From NCBI GenBank assembly GCA_003693705.1, contig RBZT01000125.1, positions 124,001-188,000 on the forward strand: 64,000 nucleotides of DNA. The letters run 5' to 3'. The notes below the pieces were generated by a model that was given only the letters and a program-made list of their open reading frames with translations, had not been told where the DNA came from and did no database searches. Shown here one piece after another: positions 1 to 12,556 of this stretch. The stretch comes from Polymyxa betae (Eukaryota; Endomyxa; Phytomyxea; Plasmodiophorida; Plasmodiophoridae). Position numbers and translations under genes: made by a program. How positions within the stretch are numbered: the stretch's first letter is position 1; every line of letters begins with the position of its first letter.

Positions 1-37
1 TCGCTGGAGAACACTGTCAGAGCTAGTTTTCAACCAT

Positions 38-47
38 GTAACGTTAC
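38..47. promoter_or_regulatory. Palindromic GTAACGTTAC element
   Basis: Perfect 10-bp palindrome GTAACGTTAC, about 260 bp upstream of the DHHC gene. The same palindrome or its core recurs near the 5' ends of other genes in the window (38914, 48343; a half-site CGTTACATTG at 60398). Probably a transcription-factor site; that is inference. Confidence 0.4.
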
Positions 48-303
48 GTAATCGGCGTTCAAGCGAAGCGGCATATTGACGATCGTAGAGAAGATAGTGC
101 GGCCCTACATCCCGATACGTATGAGAGAAGTGACTGGGGTCTGGGGGTTGCAGTCTTGTTTCCTGTTCGTGTCTTCAGATCGAATTCGCATCCGCTTTTC
201 GTTATTGTAGTCGGGTCATCCTGGGCCTATATGCCAGGACTGTCGCTCTAGTGTTGCAGTTTAAATGCAACTCGACCAGCCACAAGGGTCGAGTGAGATC
301 GGG

Positions 304-1524
304 ATGATACCGGGTTTTCGGGTAGCGGATCCTTGTGGAGCGTTCTGTGCTGTTTTAACCATTATCCTCATATTGTATGCCCAATACGTCACTGTATACT
401 TTCATATATGTGTTTGGATATGAGCTCATAGATATCTTCAGGTCTGGATTGTCATTGTCTCATCACACGGTGTGATCTCGTTTCATGCCTTTTTCTACAC
501 CATGTCTGCTATTATAAGTGAGCAGTTGCAATAAAACGTGTCTAACGGGTTAATTACTGAGACAGCACTCATTTCCCATTGTCGAGCTCAGTTCACTGAT
601 CCTGGATTCGTTCCTCGCCATTTTATACCCAAGAATATGCCTGAAGCAACAGTCTTCGAAGGGCCTAGGACATTAGGCGCCATACCTATTGCTAAGAAGG
701 TCCTGCTACTGCTTTCCTATGATTACTATCGAAAGCTGAATACATTCAGGTTCCAGCTTTAGCTGTTTGTCGTAGGTGTAAGACAGTAAAGCCCAAAGGT
801 GCTCATCATTGCAGTATCTGTGCCCGCTGTATTGCAAAAATGGATCACCATTGGTATGTTTTCGGGAACTGCTGGGTTTCAGCCATTAAATGCCTCTTAG
901 TCCATGGGTTAACAATTGTGTTGCTGCTTTTAATCAGAAATACTTTTTGCTATTTCTTGTCTGGACTGCAATTCTTTGCTTCTACTCGGCTGCCATCATC
1001 TGCTTTGGAATCTATTCATGTGCTCAAGATTCGTTGCAGGTGCACTACTTTGTTTGATCAAACGTTTATTTCATCGTTTATTAAAGTGTGCTGATATCGA
1101 CCCTGGCAACATTATCTTGATCATGTTGAACCTTTTTGAAGCCATCCTGTTCGGATGCTTCGTGGCTATTATGCTTTGGGACCAAGTTTCTGCGATTCTT
1201 GAGAACACCCCATATATCGATAAGCTCCAGGTCTAGCTTTCGCCTTACCGGACCCGCTCCGTCGCTGATTTGTCTTTCAGGGTGTGAAGAATGTCACAAG
1301 CCTTGGCCGTATGGCGCTTCTGACTGAAGTATTTGGGGAACGGTTTAGCTGGAGGTGGTTCTTTCCAGTAACAATCCCAAGAAAAGGTGACTGAACAATC
1401 GGGCAACGTGTCTGTCGCTGAAAACAGTGTTTCAGTGAAAGACGATTTCTATCGTGAATGTGAATCGTATTGCCGTGGCGAGATCGACTATACTGATCAT
1501 GATCTAAGCGACGATGATCTTTGA
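304..1524 (+). CDS. DHHC palmitoyltransferase, ZDHHC3/7 (GODZ)-like
   Basis: S-acyltransferase that would attach palmitate to cysteines of membrane proteins, usually at the Golgi. Seven exons can be joined: 304-393, 442-517, 566-699, 750-853, 901-1039, 1087-1230, 1281-1386, then 1436-1524; the introns are 47-50 nt, all GT-AG. The spliced protein has a first membrane segment starting [19 protein letters not shown], a second ending in [11 protein letters not shown], the Cys-rich domain with [13 protein letters not shown] and the catalytic DHHC, then PWVNNC, and two more membrane segments. The order and the motifs SHCRA..TDPG and PWVNNC match ZDHHC3/7 of animals. The intron at 854-900 falls inside the catalytic DHHC codon run, so the unspliced reading DHHW is misleading. 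The start ATG at 304 is the first in frame ahead of the first membrane segment. The C-terminus is acidic and short. Confidence 0.9.
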
Positions 1525-1647
1525 TGTTATAAATTCTGCATCGCCTTGTATAATATTTTTATAAATATTCCGAGTAAATACACGGTCATTGTTCTATAAG
1601 GTTGGGATAACTTCTTCATATTGTTATGACGCAATATTGTCATCATT

Positions 1648-2785
1648 ATGATCAGCAGAATCGTATTAAGGTCTGGTCGTAATCCTTGTCGATTGATGTC
1701 GTCATCTGCCACTCTGTTGGCCAATCATCTGGTGCCAAACAATGACATATCGTCGCCTCTAGACGATGGTCTCACCTACGTTGATGCTTCCTGGCACATG
1801 CCCAACTCTGGACGGAACGCTCGTTCTGAATACCAAACTCATCGTCTGCCAGGGTTCATGCAGCATCATCTCTGCAATTATCATCTGAAAGTCGCTGTAG
1901 CGCCCATTTCTTCGACATCGATGAGGTCAAAGACACGAACAATCCATTGCCTCACATGCTGCCATCATTATCTCAATTTCAAGCTACTTTGCAGAAATGG
2001 GATATCAAACCCAATCAACCCATCATATTCTACGACAATGCTGATATGATATCCAGCTCCAGAGCCTGGTATACATTCGCTGTATTTAACATTCCTAACA
2101 TTTATATCCTTAATGGTGGTCTACCTCTATGGATCTCAAAAGGTTTGCTTTTCACGATCGATTAAGCGTTGCTTAATCGATGATTAGATCTACCGATAGA
2201 GGCAGCAGAAACATTCTCTGACAAACCCAATATTCAGCCAATGCCCTGCTCGTTTCGTGGCGATCTCGTTCGAACTCTGGACTGTATGAAACGGAACCTG
2301 GAAACTCGCGAAGCTCAGGTCGTGGACGCACGCCCAGCTCCCAGATTCTCAGGTTCGCAGAATGAGCCAAGACCTGGCCTATGTTGTGGCCATATACCTG
2401 GATCCATTAACGTGCCATGGACATCAATTCTATCACGATCGACCGGGTTTGCTATGTTCGAACCCAAACACGTCATCTACCGCAGGCATGGAGATCGTCC
2501 ATGATCGGAAGATCTGCTGATTATGACAACAGATTCCGGGACGCCGGTGTTGAGGTCGACGGTGACAGAAAGATCATCTTATCTTGTGGGAGTGGCGTCA
2601 CGGCTGCTGTCCTGCTGGTCGGTCTGCAGATCTGTGGCGTTCCGTTGTCGCTTTTGTCGCTTTTCGATGGGTCCTGGGCCGAATGGGTACGTTTGGGTTA
2701 TGGCGTCATGCATGATAGCAATGATCTGATCGATGTTCAGGGCAATCCTGAGTTAGGTCTACCTATTGAGAAATCTGCAATCTGA
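1648..2785 (+). CDS. 3-mercaptopyruvate/thiosulfate sulfurtransferase (tandem rhodanese)
   Basis: Transfers sulfur from 3-mercaptopyruvate or thiosulfate to thiol acceptors. Two rhodanese domains are visible. The N-terminal one has VDASWHMPN, LPGAHFFDIDEV (after removing intron 1854-1900) and FYDNAD. The C-terminal one has VVDARPAPRFSG, GHIPGSINVPW, the catalytic-loop Cys in CGSGVTAA, and FDGSWAEW. Introns: 1854-1900, 2143-2187 and, less certainly, 2456-2511, each needed to restore frame. The first 20 residues are rich in Arg, Ser and hydrophobics with no acidic residue, as in a mitochondrial presequence. Family length (about 300 aa) fits. The active-site loop CGSGVT is the TST/MPST type. Confidence 0.88.
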
Positions 2786-2809
2786 TCAATCATTTATACA
2801 AAGATAGTT

Positions 2810-3397
2810 TTAGTTTATGACAGTTAGCAGACTTCCCTCAGCTTTTTGACGAATGAAATCCGACAACAGATCACGGTTAATCAGTTTCTGCTGCTCAGGG
2901 GACAGATTCTTGAAGCCAGCGATGCGTTTCTTGCAGTTCTCGCTACCGCAGATGCAATCGAACGGTTCGGCCATATCGTACTCGGTCGTGTTGTAGTCGA
3001 ACGTGATGGGCTCGCCCTCAGCGATCTGGCGGACAGCCACGAACGACACGGAGCCGTACTCGACCCGGGCAACGCAGTTGGGATCACAGGAATGATTGCA
3101 GTAGATGAGCGGACCCGAGCACAGAATGTGATTGTCACCATCCAGTTGGACCGTGTACTTATCAGGTTTCATTTTACAGACACCGGTCTCCTCAAAGACG
3201 ATCGTGCCCGCCTTCAGAGATCCTGTATCAGGACGACGTCAGGCGGCAGCAACAGCGGGCTCCAGTTACGAACCTTGCGCGACTACGAATTTGCCCGACT
3301 GGTTGTAGCTGAACTCGTACAAGGTCGGCTGTGCCAGTTTACCCTCGACGACATCGATCTTGTCGCTACCGGTTAAAGTCGTGCTGCTCTGCGTCAT
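2810..3397 (-). CDS. Small SET-domain protein with post-SET cysteines
   Basis: Probable protein-lysine methyltransferase, histone or non-histone target unknown. Two exons on the minus strand: 3397-3274 and 3222-2810, separated by a 51-nt intron (3223-3273) whose removal joins VVAQG to SLKAGTIVFEETG. The C-terminal half of SET is clear: SGPLIYCNHSCDPNC holds the NHSCxPN cofactor motif and ITFDYN the pseudoknot partner, followed by a post-SET-like CICGSENC cluster. About 178 residues, so the pre-SET and most of the N-flank are missing compared with large KMTs; this resembles the minimal SET proteins of protists and fungi. The ATG at 3397 (MTQSS) is preferred over an upstream in-frame start because a divergent gene appears to begin at 3437. 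Confidence 0.75.
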
Positions 3398-3436
3398 AAT
3401 TGGCTGTCGATACGATCTGAGGGCGAAACGGGACAG

Positions 3437-4033
3437 ATGCGCAAAAGAAGACCAAAAGACAAACGTCACAATACGTAGTGAGGTCCCGCCTTGAAGTGCC
3501 TGGCCTTGCGGCTGCGGCTAGTACGGCGGAGGGGGGGGTTGTACAGTACGACCTCCGGAGAGGGGGATGCAGGTAGCCTGGCCGGGCGACTCACCACCCG
3601 CTCACGCAGTTGCCACTTCCTGCGGGTGTCCCGCCTCATCTTAAGTCTGTTACACGTGATCTGCCTCAGGCGTCATCACGGGCCAGTACGACCCCGATAA
3701 CGCCGCCAGTGAACCAGCCCCAACAGGCGAACACGGGCCCCGATTCTGGTGAACCAGTGAAGGGATTGTTAAGACGGTTGTAGGACCCGATTTGGATTAT
3801 GGTGATCGGAAGATCTCCATCATCGGTATATCGATCGCGACATCAAATCTGACTACTGCATCAACAACCTATGGATCGCATCCGGCAGAACCCATTACTT
3901 TGTATGGGATCTCGTCAGCAATAAACTGCTATTCACATTGTACCTACCGTCAAGAGCTACACCAAAGTTAGAATGCACAGTAACTACTTTACCAGCATCT
4001 GACCTCATAGTTAATCAGCCTACAATGCAGTGA
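3437..4033 (+). CDS. Putative WD-repeat-like protein, exon structure unresolved
   Basis: Divergent from the SET gene with about 40 bp between start codons. The best-supported exon runs from roughly 3820 to the stop at 4033: it contains NNLWIASGRTHYFVWDL followed by SNKLLFTL, which reads like one WD40 blade. A possible first exon starts at ATG 3437 (MRKRRPKDKRHN) and would be followed by a 47-nt intron (3476-3522, ends GGCTAG). The Pro/Gln-rich stretch around 3625-3770 is open but I could not place its splice sites. The family is not recognised. It could also be two small genes or a decayed one. Confidence 0.4.
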
Positions 4034-4142
4034 GTGCCTGACTTTATTCCCAGACTAAACAAAGTGCTGTCGTCACTTAACATATCAGATGGCATTTAAA
4101 GAATCGAGTTTTAACAGTATATTAGACATTGATGATTGACTG

Positions 4143-7911
<3,769 letters not shown>

Positions 7912-8405
7912 TGTAGAGGGATGATGATGAAGTGATCCTCTTCAATCTACTGAAAATGTCCGCTGCATTTCGGGCATTTTCTGGGGGACTTTTTTTGGTG
8001 CGAGCTCGCGCACTTTCTTGCGGCGACTTACGCAACTTTGATCAAAGCAGCCCACCTGCTAGCAGTTCTATGTGAACTCCGACGATTATCGAAAAAAAAC
8101 CTTTTCACCTTGACTGAGTCCTGAAACCAACTGGCGACCCATGGTGTGTTATTTGCCATTACTCTGCATTTGATCCTCAGATAGCAAACGGACCCATACT
8201 GTTCGAGTGTTTTTATCTGCTTAAATACTAACGAAATTAATGTCCAGCTTGCTGAGGCCACGCCGATAGTCATTCATTACAGATCATCGACTAGAATTGT
8301 TGAAGGAGTCTGATGGCGTGATCCCATACAAGCTGAGTATAGAATGCGCGCAACCTGTCTATTTACGCATCTGGTGGCTGCTGCTGCTGGTTTTCCAGCA
8401 AAGTC
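7912..8405. promoter_or_regulatory. Divergent intergenic region, MCM2 / PPR gene
   Basis: About 490 bp between two divergently transcribed genes. It holds a near-palindrome GTGCGAGCTCGCGCAC (about 7998-8013) preceded by a T-run. The GCGC-rich block next to MCM2 could be an E2F-like site (inference). No coding frame with family resemblance was seen. Confidence 0.35.
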
Positions 8406-9615
8406 ATGTTGGGGTTCCGTCATGTCCTGTTAGGTCGGGTCGTCGGTCTACGATCTGCTACCAATGTCGCTCTACAATCACCTATCACCACGTCCTTAAC
8501 GTTCGATGCCACCGACCCGCGTATATCCCGTATGAGATTCGCTGCCCGTTATCGGATATTGGATCTGATCTGCCCTTCATATAGCTGATCGACAACGTAT
8601 GTTGTCTGAATTCTGGAATCTACGTCGATATGCATTAGATCCAGATCTAGCACGTAATCCAACACGTGTTCTAGCTGAATTCAATTCATTACGGAATCAA
8701 TATGGACCTAATCCTGTCGATTTACATCTCAAATTACAATATTTCTGTCGATCTGATAGACAACAACATGTACTTGATTGCCTACGTGAAGCCAGGTAAA
8801 CCGTCGGTCGTGCTGGTCCCACCGATCAATTGGCCAGTTCTAAATGGGCGTTGTATAACAGAAAGTCGGGTATCGTATGCGACCTATCAACATACAATAT
8901 GGTGTTAGAGACTCTATCTAAAGATCCAACCCGATCTCGTATATGTAGCTCAATACTATCGCAGATGCTGTCCAATGGTATCACGTCAAAACCCTAAACC
9001 CCAGTCGAAACCCTAAAACCCCTGGCCCGCAGGTCCCGGCCCCGATTCCGATTCCTATTCCCATGTCCTAGAAGCGCTTATCGGAGGGCGCGATACGTCC
9101 GGCGCCCTGGTCGTACTGGACCAGATGTTCCGGCGGAAGGCGTTCCCCACGTCGGCACTGTTCGACGCCGTCATGGGCCAGGTCTGCGACCGGAATCTGT
9201 CCGAGGAGGTAGGGATAGAGGACCCCCCTCCCTGTATCATGATATGGGGCGTACTGACCCCCATTCCCTGTATGTTGATAGGCTATATGGCTATTAGAAT
9301 GTTGTATATATAGTCCATATGCAATGTTATCTACCACTGCTACGAGTATTCTATCTGCATTCAAGAACAAAGAACCCACTGAATTCATGGTCCGGCACCT
9401 GTCACAGTTATTAAGGTACGATTCAGCTAGGTGGTGCTGCCCCCCTAGCCTCAGGGTCCAGCTCCATTATTGACACTTGATGTGACAGAATTCAACCCGA
9501 CCCAGAATTAATGGATCTGTTAATGAGTACATTTGATACAAATGTGGAACTATCTCAGGTTCATGATGAGCTTTTGCACTATATTCACCTATATAGTACT
9601 GATTATGATTATTAG
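8406..9615 (+). CDS. Pentatricopeptide-repeat protein, probably mitochondrial
   Basis: Organelle RNA-binding protein of the PPR type (processing, stability or translation of mitochondrial transcripts). The N-terminus MLGFRHVLLGRVVGLRSATN is Arg-rich without acidic residues, as in a mitochondrial presequence. PPR-like helices are visible: LSTYNMVLETLSKDPTRS, then DSDSYSHVLEALIGGRDTSG, then SALFDAVMGQVCDRN and a helical tail. Exons need introns at about 8549-8585, 8799-8840, 8978-9032, 9208-9281 and 9415-9486. The intron at 8978-9032 contains two telomere-like blocks (see the repeat entry); splicing it out restores a standard PPR spacing. Sequence identity to a named PPR protein was not recognised. 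Confidence 0.7.
8988..9024 (+). repeat. Telomere-like AAACCCTAAA repeats inside an intron
   Basis: Two imperfect units, AAAACCCTAAACCCC and AAACCCTAAAACCCC, separated by a few bases, lie within the 55-nt intron of the PPR gene. They match the CCCTAAA (plant-type) telomere sequence, but are too short and isolated to be a telomere. Confidence 0.75.
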
Positions 9616-9880
9616 GTGTTATCTGATATCAAGGAAGGTCAGCACAAGTCCGAGGAGACGACGTCGGGACGTACTCCCCCCATACCTCAACATCTTCAAC
9701 AGAAACATAGCCGTCCAGCTAATACGTACCGGTCACCGCCCAGCAGCACACGTCGAGGACCGCCGCGACCGCAGCGGCAGTCGTCCTGGCATTAGAATAA
9801 ACCGCCCTAGGGTTTTAGGGTTTGATTTCGGACCCGAGGACGGAGTTACTGTTAGTTAGTTGGATCCTCCTGGTCCCATC
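9616..9880. promoter_or_regulatory. Intergenic region with AGGGTTTTAGGGTTT upstream of the WD gene
   Basis: About 265 bp between the PPR stop and the WDR83-like start. A tandem AGGGTTTTAGGGTTT lies at 9808-9823, about 60 bp upstream of the ATG at 9881. This matches plant telo-box promoter elements in form; function here is inferred only. Confidence 0.45.
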
Positions 9881-10909
9881 ATGTTGCCGAAATCCGAGAT
9901 CAGGAGGATCGCAGCGCATCAGGGCGCCGTCCTCGCTCTCACATACAACTCCGATGGACAGTACGTCCTCAGTGCCGGGCACGATAAGACCATTCGGCTG
10001 TGGAATGCCACGTCGGGCGTACTGGTCCACGAGTACAGCGGCGCGCATGGCTATGAGATCGCTGATGTCGCCTGTTCCCCTGATAATACCCGTGCATTAT
10101 CAGGAGGGCGTGATCGTGCTGTATTCCTGCATGATATCGCATCGGGACGGGTATTGCGGCGTCTAACACGACACGATCAACGGGTCAATTGTGTGGCTTT
10201 TGGACCCGAACCAACGGTGGCGTTATCGGGGTCGTACGACCGAACTCTCTGTGCATGGGATCTTCGGGCGCAAAACAAAGATCCAATATTCGTATTCGAA
10301 GATGCCAACGATAGGTGAACGTTTATTTCGGGGTTTTCAAATTCAGATTTTTGGCACCTCTGAAAAGTTTTCATTCAACACATGTTTGAATTTTCAGGTT
10401 CTCCTTATCTACTTGACTGTTTGTAAGCGTACATTGACAATGGGTGCAGTATTACCCGGGTCGCAGTAACCCCATCAGAGATCATCACAGCTAGTGTTGA
10501 TGGATGTGCTCGAACTTATGATATTCGTGCTGGTCGTTTAACTATTGATCATCAAGGAGATCCCATCACATCATTGATTATTAGTGCTGATAACAACTGT
10601 CTATTGGTTTCAGTTCTTACAAGCACAATCCGTCTGTTAGATCGATCCAATGGAGAGATGCTCAACGAATACATCGCTGATGGATATCGCAATGTCGAAT
10701 TCCAGCTGGATTCGCGTCTGACCCGCGATGATGGCGCCGTCGTGGCTGGCTCCGAAGACGGCGTCATCCGATTCTGGGACCTGGTCTCTGGTGATCTACT
10801 ACGAAAGCTGCCCGGGCATGTCGGTCCAGTAACTAGGCTGGCCGTCCATCCTGGCAAAGACGAGCTGATCTCGGCTGGCATTGACGGCTCGCTTCGCGTC
10901 TGGTCGTAA
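9881..10909 (+). CDS. WD40 protein, WDR83/MORG1-like
   Basis: Seven-bladed WD40 scaffold. In animals WDR83 (MORG1) associates with MAPK modules and with spliceosomal components. Successive blades are visible: GAVLALTYNSDGQYVLSAG..KTIRLWN, YEIADVACSPDNTRALSGG..VFLHD, VNCVAFGPEPTVALSGSYDRT..WDLR, ITRVAVTPSEIITASVDGC, then STIRLLDRSNGEML, DGAVVAGSEDGVIRFWDL and VTRLAVHPGKDELISAGIDGS..VWS. The order and spacing fit WDR83 across its whole length. One intron, 10315-10449 (135 nt), is about three times the local norm. The start is the ATG at 9881; an upstream in-frame TTG is unlikely. Confidence 0.88.
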
Positions 10910-11088
10910 AAAAACATCCAAAAGTTGTCAAGTTTGCAATAGACAAATGAAAATGCGCCAAAAAAATATTTTTATTTAAAAAAAATAAATAATTTTAATT
11001 TGAACTTGGTCGACTGCTCACAGTCGAATATTATTTCGCATTTGGATGACAGCTGGGTCTCGGGTAGTGGCGTTGGCGACCAGCGACG

Positions 11089-11675
11089 ATGTCGGTGACT
11101 GTTGCTGGGCGGCCATGTTCGCCCAATGCTCATGAACCTGTGTAGGATTACGAGGAGGACTATCTCGAAAGGAAGTTTGTCAAGATCCCCGACCATATGA
11201 TGCCCAAGATGAACATGCTCTCTCGTGATCTCCAGCTACTTCTGTCTCAAGAACCATCAAAATCGCTGAACTTGTCTGTCCTTGGTGAAACGTACGAATC
11301 GTATTTCAATCGGCCATTCGGTAGGAAATTTGTCTCGATCATTGAAATATTTTGTTAAATTTTCGCTCTAGACAAGCTCGGTTATGGTAAGCTGGTCGAT
11401 TGTATCGAGGCTGTCCCAGGTCCCATCACTCTCGATAAATTGGGCTTGCACGGCGCCTGTGTTCGTCTGACCGGACCGCCCATTGAGCTCTGTAAATTCT
11501 GGCAGAAATCCAAATCCTGTATGTGTTTTGCCAGGAGGCAGTATTCCCCATGACCAGGTTGTGCTCAATGATGTCTACAGGTTTCTATGGTGAATCATGC
11601 AGGAGTGCTGCTGGTCATCAATGTGCTAAATGTGGATCCCCTAAACATGGTCTTGTTAATTGTGATGTTGCTTGA
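11089..11675 (+). CDS. Small LOTUS (OST-HTH)-like protein with C-terminal zinc knuckle
   Basis: Exon 1 is only ATG TCG (11089-11094); a 51-nt intron (11095-11145) follows, then DYEEDYLERKFVKIP. Residues about 25-75 (LQLLLSQEPSKSLNLSVLGE, FNRPFDKLGYGKLVDCIEAV) have the winged-helix pattern of LOTUS/OST-HTH domains, which bind RNA (G-quadruplex) or Vasa-type helicases. A second intron is 11321-11371, and a third around 11513-11574. The C-terminus has CFYGESC then HQCAKCGSPKHGLVNC, a CX2CX4HX4C zinc knuckle. The combination suggests a small RNA-binding protein. The family assignment is by pattern only. Confidence 0.6.
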
Positions 11676-11695
11676 TGATCTCCGTGAATAAACTG

Positions 11696-11980
11696 TCATT
11701 GCCGTCTATTTACATGACCTGAATTCTGCAGCGATAGAGATTCGCGGGAACTGGATTCTTGAGAACTATTCGATTCGTATTTGGTCTTGTCTTCCGATCC
11801 TGTCTGATGATGGAACTTCGACAATGTGAAACATTTTATTGAGTTCGGATTCAAGCTTAAGATTCTGATGACGTTGAAGAGCGCATAAACGGTCAAGTCG
11901 TCGGCACCTTCCTTGTGAAATGTCTTGCCAGTTCCTCGATTGCCGGCGAATATGATGCCAATACAAACATCCAGCATCAT
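11696..11980 (-). pseudogene. Kinesin P-loop-like relic
   Basis: The minus strand encodes IGIIFAGNRGTGKTFHKEG, which lines up with the kinesin motor P-loop region (family pattern GTIFAYGQTGTGKTFTMEG). The surrounding frame lacks any other motor motif (no switch I or II), and upstream on the same strand stop codons appear in all frames. It is therefore likely a decayed fragment rather than a working gene. A chance P-loop is the alternative. Confidence 0.35.
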
Positions 11981-12556
11981 TACACTTGCAAATTCGATGC
12001 TGGAAATATTAAGCTGGCATTAAGTCGGCAATATGCTTATATGGCTGGTAGGAGCGCTTGCAGACATCCTGATCACAATCACGTCCATCAAATTCTGACA
12101 GCCCGTCTCTATCATGGCGGCTGTATCTGCAATCGAAGCGGAATAGCGCCATGTCTATCGCATATCCAAAGCGTGTTTCACACAAATGGTGACAAGGGTG
12201 ATCTGGGAGTCATTTCACATGTTTGATTCCCTCGACATAGCTGATTGCAGAATGACATCATTAAGCTTTCAATTAGCCAAGCAGGTTAACATACGGGCAG
12301 AGTAACCCACGAGGTTTAGCCATCATGTACCATAACTCAAATGCCAACCTTTCAAGACTTGTACTTCCTGCACCATATACAGCGAAATAACGAAACGAAA
12401 CCCAGCAATGTGATACCTTCCTGATCATCAGATGGAGATAAAGTTGCAGTCAGATGATAGCCTATGAAGCATACTGCTCGATGCTTGTTTGATCTCATTC
12501 GTTATATTTATTATAAACAGGTAATGGAATGTTAAATAGTATGGAGAGAGCAATGA
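11981..12556. other. Gene-poor interval
   Basis: About 575 bp between the relic and the low-complexity gene. Short frames exist on both strands but none shows family motifs or a plausible splice pattern. Nothing else was recognised. Confidence 0.4.

Noticed and set aside
3524-3545. Run of eight G near 3530 as a possible G-quadruplex or regulatory element.
   Set aside because: A single G-run without three further runs nearby; it also lies in a possible exon. Not enough support.
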